Below, in pieces: positions 33,463-41,315 of a stretch of DNA of 64,000 nucleotides. This DNA comes from Flammeovirga sp. OC4 (GTDB lineage: Bacteria > Bacteroidota > Bacteroidia > Cytophagales > Flammeovirgaceae), in contig NZ_JTAM01000010.1 of NCBI RefSeq assembly GCF_000812565.1, forward strand, positions 1 to 64,000, given 5' to 3'. Below the pieces are notes generated by a model. The model searched no databases. It saw nothing but the letters and a program-made list of their open reading frames with translations, and was not told the origin of the DNA. How positions within the stretch are numbered: the first letter of the stretch is position 1; each line of letters begins with the position of its first letter. The position numbers were made by a program, and so were the translations under genes.

Positions 33463-34647
33463 TTAGCTTTGACTTTTTGCTAAAGCTTGTTTGATATCAG
33501 CTAAAATATCATCTACGTGTTCCAAACCAACTGAAATACGGATTAGACCTGGCGTGATACCTACGGCTAATCTTTCTTCCTCTGTTAATTTAGAGTGCGT
33601 TGTTGATGCGGGGTGAGTTGCGATTGTTCTTGTATCACCTAAGTTCGATGACTTAGAAATCAACGCTAAGCTGTTCCAGAATTTCTTTCCAGCTTCCACA
33701 CCACCTTTTATTTCAAAGGAAACCAAAGCACCACCTAATCTCATTTGCTTTTTCGCTAATTCATGACCTGGGTGTGACTCCAAGAATGGGTACTTCACTA
33801 ATTCCACTTCAGAAAGACCTTCTAAAGCAGTAGCAACAGCATGAGCACTTTCACAGTGCTTCTCCATTCTGATTGATAATGTTTCCAACGATTTCGAAAG
33901 AATCCAACCATGGAAAGGTGATAATGCAGGACCTGTATGTCTTGACATAAATTTCACTTTCTCCATCAATTCTTTTGAACCTAGAATAGCACCTGCCAAC
34001 ACTCTACCCTGCCCATCAATGAACTTAGTCGCGGAGTGTGTCACAATATGAGCTCCTAGTTTCAAAGGATTCTGTAAATAAGGAGTAGCAAAACAGTTAT
34101 CTACATTCAAAATGATACCATGCTTATCAGCAATTGCCGCTAAAGCTTCAATATCAATAATGTCCAATGCTGGGTTGGAAGGAGTTTCGATAAAAATCAT
34201 CTTCGTTGTTGGAGTGATCGCTTTATCAAATCCTTCTAAATCATGAATATCAACATATGTATGAGTGACTCCCCATTTTGGTAATAACTGCGTTAGGATT
34301 TGGTGAGTAGAACCAAATAAAGAACGAGAAGCTACAATATGATCTCCTTGACTTACAAAAGAAGCGATACTCAAAAACATGGCTGCCATACCTGAAGAAG
34401 TGGCAATACCCGCTTCTGCACCTTCCAATTGTACTAGCTTATCAATAAACTCGTCATTGTTAGGGTTAGAATATCTTGAATAAATATTACCTTCTACCTC
34501 ATCTGAAAATAGTGCATTCGCATGGTCAGCATCTTCAAATGTAAAACTTGAAGTGGCATAAATGGGCACAGAGTGCTCTCTGTTTTGCGAACGGGGTGTT
34601 TGCGCTCTTACCGCAATAGTTTCAAATTTCTTCTCTTCTTGACTCAT
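33463..34647 (-). CDS. metZ: O-succinylhomoserine sulfhydrylase / trans-sulfuration PLP enzyme
   Basis: A 394-residue PLP enzyme of the Cys/Met metabolism family. The cofactor lysine is Lys208 in VTHSATKFIDGQGRV. Other motifs are YSRYSNPN, EGAEAGIATSSGMAA, IFIETPSNPALDIID and the C-terminal ATHPASTTH then IRISVGLEHVDDI. The GRVLAGAILG wording fits MetZ, which adds sulfide to O-succinylhomoserine giving homocysteine; cystathionine gamma-synthase or lyase activities are alternatives. It is a single gene with a 19-bp palindrome in its leader and a strong terminator. Confidence 0.88.
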   Translation of the reverse strand: MSQEEKKFETIAVRAQTPRSQNREHSVPIYATSSFTFEDADHANALFSDEVEGNIYSRYSNPNNDEFIDKLVQLEGAEAGIATSSGMAAMFLSIASFVSQGDHIVASRSLFGSTHQILTQLLPKWGVTHTYVDIHDLEGFDKAITPTTKMIFIETPSNPALDIIDIEALAAIADKHGIILNVDNCFATPYLQNPLKLGAHIVTHSATKFIDGQGRVLAGAILGSKELMEKVKFMSRHTGPALSPFHGWILSKSLETLSIRMEKHCESAHAVATALEGLSEVELVKYPFLESHPGHELAKKQMRLGGALVSFEIKGGVEAGKKFWNSLALISKSSNLGDTRTIATHPASTTHSKLTEEERLAVGITPGLIRISVGLEHVDDILADIKQALAKSQS

Positions 34648-34665
34648 ACAGTTTGTTAGTTAGAT

Positions 34666-34684
34666 ACTTGATTATCAATCAAGT
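34666..34684 (-). promoter_or_regulatory. Perfect palindrome in the metZ leader
   Basis: ACTTGATT-ATC-AATCAAGT lies 19-37 bases upstream of the metZ ATG. It could be an operator or a small RNA hairpin near the ribosome site. No known SAM riboswitch pattern was recognised around it. Confidence 0.4.
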
Positions 34685-34785
34685 TTCAATATTACTAATT
34701 AATAATGAAAATAAAGTCTTCCATTGTGATTTTTTAAGAGCAATTAATGCCAGTTATCGCACACAATAGACTTTCTAGGACTGCT

Positions 34786-35211
34786 TTATTCTGCAATAAT
34801 TTCAAAAGAATGCGTAATTGTTGCAGTTGATTTTACCATCTCAGCTACTGAACAATATTTCTCTACGGCTAACTCTACCGCACGCTTTGCTTTTGCCTCG
34901 TTGATTTCACCGAATAGCTTAAAATGAACATGTACCTTTTCGAAAGGAGCAGGAACAGCATCTACACGGTCACCTTCTACTGAAATTTTCACATCGTTGA
35001 TTACTTGACGTTGTTTTTTCAGAATATGAATCAGGTCAAAACATGCACAGCCAGCCACACCTGTTAGAACTAATTGCATTGGACTAAAAGCACTTCCTTC
35101 GCCCATGCCATCCATTTTGCCCTTACCAGCATCAATGAATAAAGAGTTCCCTTCTTCTGAGGTAGCTTCGAATTTTACGCCTTCGTTTACTCGATTTAGT
35201 TCAATTTTCAT
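34786..35211 (-). CDS. OsmC/Ohr family protein (YhfA-like)
   Basis: A 141-residue OsmC-fold protein. The two cysteine regions are visible: GVAGCACFDLIHILKKQR (Cys55 and Cys57) and EKYCSVAEMVKST near residue 117. OsmC/Ohr proteins reduce organic hydroperoxides using paired cysteines; the YhfA-like branch here is less studied. It is divergent from a rhodanese gene, 87 bases apart, and has a near-consensus promoter. The stress-response role is by family. Confidence 0.87.
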   Translation of the reverse strand: MKIELNRVNEGVKFEATSEEGNSLFIDAGKGKMDGMGEGSAFSPMQLVLTGVAGCACFDLIHILKKQRQVINDVKISVEGDRVDAVPAPFEKVHVHFKLFGEINEAKAKRAVELAVEKYCSVAEMVKSTATITHSFEIIAE

Positions 35212-35252
35212 GACTGAATGTAATTTTTATACTTGATTATTTGTTCAATACA

Positions 35253-35283
35253 CAAAGGTTTGATAAAATTACGAGAATACAAA
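35253..35283 (-). promoter_or_regulatory. Near-consensus promoter of the OsmC gene
   Basis: On the minus strand TTTG (35283-35280), a 19-base spacer and AACCTTTG (35260-35253) match the consensus except A for T at the first -7 position. It begins 42 bases upstream of the start codon. Confidence 0.55.
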
Positions 35284-35298
35284 CTAAATTAGGGAACT

Positions 35299-35607
35299 AT
35301 GAAAAGTATTACTGTAGAAGAATTCAAAGAATTACAGGATAGCGGTGCTGACTTCCAGCTTATAGATGTACGTGAAGACTACGAGTATGACGAGGCTAAC
35401 TTAGGTGGAATCTTGATTCCATTGGCTACTGTTGTTGAAGAAGTAGAACAATTCAGCAAAGACAAAAGAGTGATCGTTCATTGCCGTAGCGGTAAGAGAT
35501 CTGCTAACGCTATTCAAGCTCTTGAAAGCATGTTTGGCTTCACCAACCTTGAAAACCTAGAAGGTGGTATCTTAGCTTACATCGACGAGTACGGATTAGA
35601 CGACTAA
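35299..35607 (+). CDS. Single-domain rhodanese-like sulfurtransferase
   Basis: A 102-residue rhodanese. The N-terminal LIDVREDYEYDEANLGG and the active loop VHCRSGKRSANAIQ with Cys62 are typical of single-domain GlpE/PspE-like enzymes that carry a persulfide sulfur. No signal peptide, so cytoplasmic. It is divergent from the OsmC gene and followed by its own terminator. The sulfur acceptor is unknown. Confidence 0.9.
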   Translation: MKSITVEEFKELQDSGADFQLIDVREDYEYDEANLGGILIPLATVVEEVEQFSKDKRVIVHCRSGKRSANAIQALESMFGFTNLENLEGGILAYIDEYGLDD

Positions 35608-35633
35608 TTCTATTCTAAAAAATACACCTTTTT

Positions 35634-35671
35634 AGCCTTCTTGATTTAGACCTCCTAATTTCAAGAAGGCT
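35634..35671 (+). terminator. Terminator of the rhodanese gene
   Basis: AGCCTTCTTGA and TCAAGAAGGCT form a perfect 11-bp stem with a 16-base loop, followed by five T residues, 27 bases after the stop. Confidence 0.88.
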
Positions 35672-35757
35672 TTTTATGTTTTAATTTTTTAACTGATTAT
35701 CTATTCCTAAGATCTTTTCCGATATTTGCCTCATTCAAAATCTTAATTTAATTATCA

Positions 35758-36204
35758 ATGTCTGATACATTATCCATTGTCATTTTTCAAGGTACTGACT
35801 CTGATTGGTGGCCTGCTGTAATGCAAATCCGTAAAGAAGTTTTTGTGGATGAACAGGAAATCGATATTTCTCTGGAATTTGATGAGCTTGAGCCAAAAGC
35901 TTTTCACTTGTTAGTGTTGGATGACGGACATCCTGCGGGAGTTTGTAGGTTTTTCCAAACAGAAGAAGGATACAAATTAGGACGCTTTGCTGTATCAAAG
36001 CCTTACCGCGGTCAAGGTATTGGTAATGCGTTACTTCAAGCCAGTCTTTCTGAAATTGAAGATATTGCCGAAGAAGGAACTAGAATGTATCTCCACTCTC
36101 AGACCTACGCTACTGCCTTTTATGAAGATGAAGGGTTTACTGTAAAAGGTGATGAGTTTATGGAAGATGGAATTCCACATGTTTTAATGGAACAATTCGT
36201 CTAA
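35758..36204 (+). CDS. GNAT-family N-acetyltransferase
   Basis: A 148-residue acetyltransferase of the GNAT family. The acetyl-CoA site is GRFAVSKPYRGQGIGNALLQ with R84-G-Q-G-I-G89. The beginning (WPAVMQIRKEVFVDEQEIDI) and end (YEDEGFTVKGDEFMEDGIPH, HVLM) match the ElaA/YjcF-like group, whose substrates are mostly unknown. Single gene between two terminators. Confidence 0.88.
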   Translation: MSDTLSIVIFQGTDSDWWPAVMQIRKEVFVDEQEIDISLEFDELEPKAFHLLVLDDGHPAGVCRFFQTEEGYKLGRFAVSKPYRGQGIGNALLQASLSEIEDIAEEGTRMYLHSQTYATAFYEDEGFTVKGDEFMEDGIPHVLMEQFV

Positions 36205-36214
36205 AACAATATAT

Positions 36215-36239
36215 AGAGGCTGTTAATTAAACAGTCTCT
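36215..36239 (+). terminator. Terminator of the GNAT gene
   Basis: AGAGGCTGTT, a 5-base loop and AACAGTCTCT pair with one G-T and run into eight T residues, 11 bases after the stop. Confidence 0.88.
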
Positions 36240-36285
36240 TTTTTTTATGATAGATATTGGTTATTATGTATATGAACTAGGACAT

Positions 36286-36309
36286 TAGTACCAAGACAAA
36301 ATTATTGAA
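36286..36309. repeat. Solo end of the GTACCAAG repeat family
   Basis: TAGTACCAAGACAAAATTAT followed by TGAA repeats the left end of copy 2 (11607-11625). The inner part and other end of the element are absent. Confidence 0.5.
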
Positions 36310-36345
36310 CCCTTTTGAATAACCTAACACATAATAACTACTGAA

Positions 36346-36879
36346 ATGAATAACAAAGTTTATATCGCCACTAGTATTGATGGTTTTATTGCTGACAAAA
36401 ATGAAGGACTGGATTGGCTACAAACCGTCCCCAATCCCAATAATGATGACATGGGGTTCAGTTCTTTTATGGATTCCATTGATGCTTTAGTTATGGGTAG
36501 AAACACCTATGAAATCGTAAAAGGTTTTGGTGGAGAATGGCCGTATTCTAAACCTGTTTTTGTACTAAGTACTTCCATCAAAGAAATCCCCGAGCATTTA
36601 ACCAACAAAGTATTTATTATTAATGGCACTTTAAATGAGGTATTGGAACAACTTTATGCTCAAAACTACTTAAACTTATACATTGACGGAGGTTCTGTCA
36701 TTCAAAGCTTTTTAAAGGAAGACTTAATTGATGATCTCATCATCTCTACAATCCCAGTGGTACTTGGAGGAGGTTTCCCATTATTTGGAGAAACAGACAA
36801 GCTATTGGAATTCGAATTTGTAAGTTCTAAAGTACATTTAGGGCAAATTGTTCAGACGCATTATTCAAGAAAGAGATAA
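36346..36879 (+). CDS. Dihydrofolate reductase-like (RibD C-terminal) protein
   Basis: A 177-residue protein of the RibD_C/DHFR-like family. It has the NADPH-fold features IATSIDGFIADKNEGLDWL near the start, ALVMGRNTYEIVKGF, and LYIDGGSVIQSFLKEDLIDD, ending VPVVLGGGFPLFG. Its first line resembles YyaP/YwjB proteins, reductases of uncertain substrate rather than true DHFR. Convergent with tktN and sharing a bidirectional terminator. Confidence 0.87.
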   Translation: MNNKVYIATSIDGFIADKNEGLDWLQTVPNPNNDDMGFSSFMDSIDALVMGRNTYEIVKGFGGEWPYSKPVFVLSTSIKEIPEHLTNKVFIINGTLNEVLEQLYAQNYLNLYIDGGSVIQSFLKEDLIDDLIISTIPVVLGGGFPLFGETDKLLEFEFVSSKVHLGQIVQTHYSRKR

Positions 36880-36883
36880 AACA

Positions 36884-36919
36884 AAAAGGCTAGGTAATTC
36901 TAAAATCACCTAGCCTTTT
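36884..36919. terminator. Bidirectional terminator
   Basis: AAAAGGCTAGGT, a 12-base loop and ACCTAGCCTTTT form a perfect 12-bp stem between the convergent DHFR-like and transketolase genes. Confidence 0.92.
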
Positions 36920-36940
36920 CAATATTCAGAAAATTACTGA

Positions 36941-37783
36941 TTAGTAATCACCTAAAGTTTCTTCTAATTGTGCTAAAGCTGCTTCAGTTTGCTCTGCGTT
37001 TGGAGCAACACCGTGCCACTTGTGCGTACCTACCATATAATCGATTGGGAAGCCCATCTCAGTCTTCATTACGATCATGATTGGCTTACCGTTTCCTGAA
37101 AGCTCTTTTGCTTGCGTCAATGCAGCATCTAATTTTTCCATGTCGTTACCTTCAGCAACGATAGTATCCCAACCAAATGCTTTATACTTCGCTTCAATAT
37201 CGATCAAGCTCAATACGTCAGATACGTCACCATCAATTTGACGGTTGTTGTAATCGATAACACCTACTAAGTTGTCAATTTTGTTGTGAGCGGCATACAT
37301 TGCTGCTTCCCAAATTTGACCTTCTTGTTGCTCACCATCACCCATTAAACAATACACCATTTTGTCGTCATTGTTTAATTTCTTCGTCAATGCAGTACCT
37401 GCAGCAACTGATAAACCTTGTCCTAATGAACCAGAAGCCATACGTACACCTTCTAAGTGCTCATAAGGAGTTGGGTGACCTTGTAATCTTGAGTCGATTT
37501 TTCTGTGAGTAGCCAATTCAGATACTGGGAAGTAACCAGCTCTAGCCAGCGTGCTATAAAAAACAGCTGAAATATGACCGTTTGAAAGATAGAAAACATC
37601 TTCACCTACAGCATCCATTTTGAACTCTTTGTTGTGTTCCATGTGCTTAAAGTAAAGTGCTACAAATAAGTCAGCACATCCTAGGGCTCCACCTGGGTGA
37701 CCGTTTCCTGCACCGTTTACCATTCTAACGATGTCACGTCTTACTTGAGACGCTATTCTTTTCAATTCTGCTATCTCTGCCAT
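36941..37783 (-). CDS. Transketolase, N-terminal (TPP-binding) subunit
   Basis: A 280-residue protein equal to the N-terminal half of transketolase. It carries the thiamine-diphosphate motif GDGEQQEGQIWEAAMYAAHN (about 148-167) continuing to the Asn in IDYNN, the early NGAGNGHPGGALGCADLF, and SNGHISAVFYSTLA. The Pyr domain and C-terminal domain that complete the active site are normally in a second gene next door; here the downstream neighbour is a convergent DHFR-like gene and the upstream one is bcp. The partner must be elsewhere. A -7-like TAAGTTTG lies at 37853-37860 and a TTGGGT/ACCCAA hairpin at 37818-37835. Confidence 0.9.
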   Translation of the reverse strand: MAEIAELKRIASQVRRDIVRMVNGAGNGHPGGALGCADLFVALYFKHMEHNKEFKMDAVGEDVFYLSNGHISAVFYSTLARAGYFPVSELATHRKIDSRLQGHPTPYEHLEGVRMASGSLGQGLSVAAGTALTKKLNNDDKMVYCLMGDGEQQEGQIWEAAMYAAHNKIDNLVGVIDYNNRQIDGDVSDVLSLIDIEAKYKAFGWDTIVAEGNDMEKLDAALTQAKELSGNGKPIMIVMKTEMGFPIDYMVGTHKWHGVAPNAEQTEAALAQLEETLGDY

Positions 37784-37857
37784 CTTTCTTTGATGTAAGC
37801 TATTTATTATATGTTTATTGGGTTTTTACACCCAACTATTATTTTCCGACTGCAAAC

Positions 37858-38307
37858 TTAACCAATTATCTGTTTAGTATGCTCTTTCGTCTTCACCTTT
37901 TTAATAATGTCCGTTAAAATTCCCTCTTCATCGATGATAAAAGTGGTTCTGACCGTCCCCATGTACTCTTTTCCGAACGTTTTTTTCAATTGCCAAGTAC
38001 CATACAGGTCGTGAACTTTGTGATCTACGTCTGCCAAAAGCGGAAATGGCAACTCATGTTTAGCAATAAATTTCTGATGACGCTCTTCAGAATCAGTACT
38101 CACGCCCAATACCACATAACCTTCAGACAATAACTTTTCATAGTTATCTCTCAAGTCACAAGCTTGTGCTGTACACCCTGGAGTCATATCCTTTGGATAA
38201 AAATATAAAACTACTTTCTTCCCTTTAAAATCGGATAGTTTTACTGTATTACCATTTTGATCTACGCTCTCAAATTGTGGAGCTGCTTGTCCGATTTCTA
38301 ATGACAT
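37858..38307 (-). CDS. bcp: Thioredoxin-dependent thiol peroxidase (Bcp/PrxQ)
   Basis: A 149-residue peroxiredoxin of the BCP/PrxQ group that reduces peroxides with thioredoxin. The motif YPKDMTPGCTAQACDLRD holds the peroxidatic Cys45 and the nearby resolving Cys50, the usual five-residue spacing in one helix. The C-terminal part has VRTTFIIDEEGIL. It lies 75 bases upstream of tktN on the same strand and has a perfect consensus promoter, so tktN may be partly read from here. Confidence 0.93.
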   Translation of the reverse strand: MSLEIGQAAPQFESVDQNGNTVKLSDFKGKKVVLYFYPKDMTPGCTAQACDLRDNYEKLLSEGYVVLGVSTDSEERHQKFIAKHELPFPLLADVDHKVHDLYGTWQLKKTFGKEYMGTVRTTFIIDEEGILTDIIKKVKTKEHTKQIIG

Positions 38308-38343
38308 AATTGTACTGTTTTAGTGTAATTTGTTGTGTGTTGA

Positions 38344-38374
38344 CAAATGTAGAATTTTCAAAGGGAGTTACAAA
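38344..38374 (-). promoter_or_regulatory. Bacteroidota-type promoter of bcp
   Basis: On the minus strand TTTG (38374-38371), a 19-base spacer and TACATTTG (38351-38344) match the consensus exactly. The -7 box begins 37 bases upstream of the ATG. Confidence 0.78.
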
Positions 38375-38524
38375 AAATGCGATCTCCTTAAATCAAAAAA
38401 ACACATTATTGAAACAACTAACGATCGAGAATTCGTTTTGTTTATGATAACACACATATTTTTATCGTAAATTTGGATGAAAAATATATCAAATCATCAT
38501 CAAGATTAAACACTAAAGTATCTA

Positions 38525-39640
38525 TTGGAATTCTTTTTTTTAATACTAAGTATCCTCTACTTTTTTTATTTGTTAAGGTTAATGCACCTTTGGAATACTT
38601 CTATTTCTATTCCAACGAACAAGGATTTCGCTACTTCTGTTACCGTAGTGATTGCTTTGAGAAATGAGGAAAATAACATCGAAGCCTTATTTGATTCATT
38701 AAAAAAGCAAACCTACCCTCACTTCCAATGTATTTTTGTCAATGATCACTCTGAAGATAACACACTAAACCTTTTAGAACAGAAAGTAAAATTATTACCC
38801 CATCAGTTTCAAGTTATTTCTTTAGGAAAAGATCAAGAAGGTAAGAAAATAGCCATTCGCAATGGGGTTGAGTTGGCTCAAAGTGAGTTAATCATCACGA
38901 CAGATGCAGACTGTATACATGATCCTGACTGGATGAATACTATCATTGCACATTATCATTATTTTCAAAAACCAGCTCTCCTCTCTGGGCCTGTTCAGTT
39001 TTCGCCGAGCTCTTCCTTTTTACAAAAACTGATGGTCATTGAATTTGGAAGTCTTATACTTACAGGAGCTACATCGATCATTAACAAACAGCCGAACATG
39101 TGTAATGCAGCAAACTTGGCATTTCAGCGAGAGGCATTCCTCACACAAAACGATTACGAAAAACACATTCATATCCCCACTGGTGATGATGAATTTTTAA
39201 TGCATCAAATTGCAAAAGAAGACCCTACCAAAATAAAGTTTATCAAAGACCCCAAAGCAATTGTAAAAACGCCACCACCTGCTACATTACCTCTGTTTAT
39301 ACAACAAAGAATAAGATGGGCAAGCAAATGGAGACATTATGAAAATAAATCACCTCAGTTCAGTGCAGTTTTTATTTTCTTATTACATTTTAGTTTTTTA
39401 GCTTCACTATGCACTGTTATTTTCTTTTCAGGAAATTGGTTAATATTGCTCCTGGGTTTAGGAATTAGGGTACTCATTGAATACTTTTTCAATAGGATCA
39501 TTCTAAGATGGCAGACTGATTATCAGCTTCTAAAATGGATTCCGTTTGTCTCACTTCTTTACCCATTTTATGCATTTAGCATTGGCTTGTTAGCTACATT
39601 TTCTAAGTATTCATGGAAGAATAGAAAATATAATGTTTAG
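38525..39640 (+). CDS. Family 2 glycosyltransferase, membrane-bound
   Basis: A 371-residue inner-membrane GT2 enzyme. No ATG lies before the catalytic domain except codon 19, but starting at the TTG at 38525 includes a transmembrane helix (MEFFFLILSILYFFYLLRL) typical of this group, so TTG is preferred. The GT-A fold shows VTVVIALRNEENNIEALFDS, VNDHSEDNT, the DxD in ITTDADCIHDPDW, the acceptor acid in TGDDEFLMHQI and QQRIRWASKW (QxxRW). Three C-terminal helices follow (about 285-360). It resembles poly-sugar or lipid glycosyltransferases; substrate unknown. A TAAATTTG box lies at 38468-38475. Confidence 0.84.
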   Translation: MEFFFLILSILYFFYLLRLMHLWNTSISIPTNKDFATSVTVVIALRNEENNIEALFDSLKKQTYPHFQCIFVNDHSEDNTLNLLEQKVKLLPHQFQVISLGKDQEGKKIAIRNGVELAQSELIITTDADCIHDPDWMNTIIAHYHYFQKPALLSGPVQFSPSSSFLQKLMVIEFGSLILTGATSIINKQPNMCNAANLAFQREAFLTQNDYEKHIHIPTGDDEFLMHQIAKEDPTKIKFIKDPKAIVKTPPPATLPLFIQQRIRWASKWRHYENKSPQFSAVFIFLLHFSFLASLCTVIFFSGNWLILLLGLGIRVLIEYFFNRIILRWQTDYQLLKWIPFVSLLYPFYAFSIGLLATFSKYSWKNRKYNV

Positions 39641-39733
39641 AATAACAATTAAAATACTGTTTTAATGAAAAATATTTTCTAAACCTGCGCTTAATCTTCC
39701 AAATTTATTATTTTTGAAATAAGATTTTTTTTT

Positions 39734-39988
39734 ATGACTGATATTGAATACAACATTCTTGATGAGCTCTATTTTGTTGTGAGTTTCAAAGATTTACTTT
39801 CAGAAACATCACTTCAAGAAAATACTTTAAGAAATGAATTAAAGAGTTTGATTGAAAAAGGTTGGGTACGTTCTTTTTCCTCTCCTTCAGAAGAAATTGA
39901 AATTGAACTTTCAGATTATGAGAAATTATACTCATCATTGTATTATCTTGCCTCCAAGAAAGGCTTGTTAGCTCATAATTCTCAATAA
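39734..39988 (+). CDS. Small protein, possible winged helix
   Basis: An 84-residue acidic protein without membrane segments. The order of helices (NILDELYFVV, FKDLLSET, ENTLRNELKSLIEKGW) followed by a short beta pair (VRSFSSPSEEIEIELSDYEK) is like a winged-helix DNA-binding fold, but this is a structural impression. It is 34 bases upstream of the permease gene and probably in the same transcript with it and the phosphatase. Confidence 0.65.
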   Translation: MTDIEYNILDELYFVVSFKDLLSETSLQENTLRNELKSLIEKGWVRSFSSPSEEIEIELSDYEKLYSSLYYLASKKGLLAHNSQ

Positions 39989-40022
39989 AGACACTAACTT
40001 TTATTCTTTATAAATTGCATAG

Positions 40023-41294
40023 ATGACACCGTACGAAGTACATAAACCACCATCACACTTTGTCAAAAAGAGATTAAGGAGGAATACTCCTGCCATGATT
40101 TCTATTGTCTATATTTTTATATTGGCATGTATGGCAATTGCCGGTTATTTGATTATGCCCGATGGTACACACTTTGCCAACGATGGACTTTTGGAAACAG
40201 CCAAAAAGCCACCCATGTTTACGGTAGATGTGCTAAAAAAGAAGAAAGATATAGTAGTGCACACACCATCTGTTATTGATATTTTATTAAACGGAGAGGA
40301 AAATAAATTCTTCGAAATACCAATAATTGGCCAACCTAAAATATTGGGTGATTCTGTCTTTTTTGTGGTTTATCCGGGCTTAGAAAAAAAATCACTGCAC
40401 ACTACCAAACGGCTCGAAATGGGACTTCCTTTGGTAGAAGTTGTAAAATCAATTTATTCTTCTCCTTCAGAAATTTTGGGTAAAAATCTACCTCATAATT
40501 ATATTACTAGAGGCGACTCTACTATTTATTTAAATGAAAGACAAAACGTTCAAAAAGCATACAGAAGCGACTTGATCAAAGAGTTTGAGAGTAAACATAT
40601 AGAAAAGAAAACTTTTATTCTCGGCACTGATAAAATAGGTAGAGATGTACTTAGTCGATTAATTTTTGGAACCAGAGTATCACTAACCATTGGATTTATT
40701 TCCTTAATCATATCCTTGACCATTGGTATTTTAATTGGTTCAATGAGTGGATATTTCGGTGGTTACATTGACAAGGTTGCCTTATGGCTCATGACCATTA
40801 CTTGGTCTATCCCCGCCATTATGCTCGTTGTTGCAGTCCGATTGGCCTTACAAAGTGAAGGAGTATGGGTGACTTTCGTCGCAGTAGGATTAACGATGTG
40901 GGTAGAAGTGGCTCGTGTGATCAGAGGTCAGATTTTATCGATCAAACAAAAAGATTATGTAGAAGCAGCGAGAGCTTTAGGTTATTCTAATGCAAGAATC
41001 ATTTGGCATCACATTTTACCAAATGTTTTAAGTCCACTCGCTGTAATATGTGCCTCCAATTTTGCTTCTGCAATTCTAATTGAGGCAGGTTTAAGTTTCC
41101 TAGGTTTGGGTGGTCCTCCATCTATGCCATCATGGGGAACGATGATTAAAGAAGGTTTAACAGAATTAACACCTAGTGGACATTGGCATCTTATCATTTT
41201 CCCTTGTCTTGCTATTAGCCTTACAGTTTTGGCCTTTAATTTAATCGGGAATGGGCTTCGTGATGCCTTTGACCCACATTCTAATTCAAAATAA
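40023..41294 (+). CDS. DppC/OppC-type ABC transporter permease, orphan
   Basis: A 423-residue membrane permease. The first helix is at about 25-45 (MISIVYIFILACMAIAGYLI), then an unusually long soluble segment of about 160 residues before DKIGRDVLSRLIFGTRVSLTIG. The EAA loop VEAARALGYSNARIIWHHIL and LSFLGLGGPPSMPSWGTMI are clear DppC motifs. Typical DppC is about 300 residues, so the extra segment between TM1 and TM2 accounts for the length. Its usual partners (DppB permease, ATPases, binding protein) are not in the window. The phosphatase gene follows after 21 bases. Confidence 0.87.
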   Translation: MTPYEVHKPPSHFVKKRLRRNTPAMISIVYIFILACMAIAGYLIMPDGTHFANDGLLETAKKPPMFTVDVLKKKKDIVVHTPSVIDILLNGEENKFFEIPIIGQPKILGDSVFFVVYPGLEKKSLHTTKRLEMGLPLVEVVKSIYSSPSEILGKNLPHNYITRGDSTIYLNERQNVQKAYRSDLIKEFESKHIEKKTFILGTDKIGRDVLSRLIFGTRVSLTIGFISLIISLTIGILIGSMSGYFGGYIDKVALWLMTITWSIPAIMLVVAVRLALQSEGVWVTFVAVGLTMWVEVARVIRGQILSIKQKDYVEAARALGYSNARIIWHHILPNVLSPLAVICASNFASAILIEAGLSFLGLGGPPSMPSWGTMIKEGLTELTPSGHWHLIIFPCLAISLTVLAFNLIGNGLRDAFDPHSNSK

Positions 41295-41315
41295 AAATAT
41301 TGTATTCATATACCT

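Noticed and set aside
34648-34785. SAM riboswitch before metZ
   Set aside because: Only a simple palindrome is present; no pseudoknot or conserved SAM-II or SAM-I core was found.
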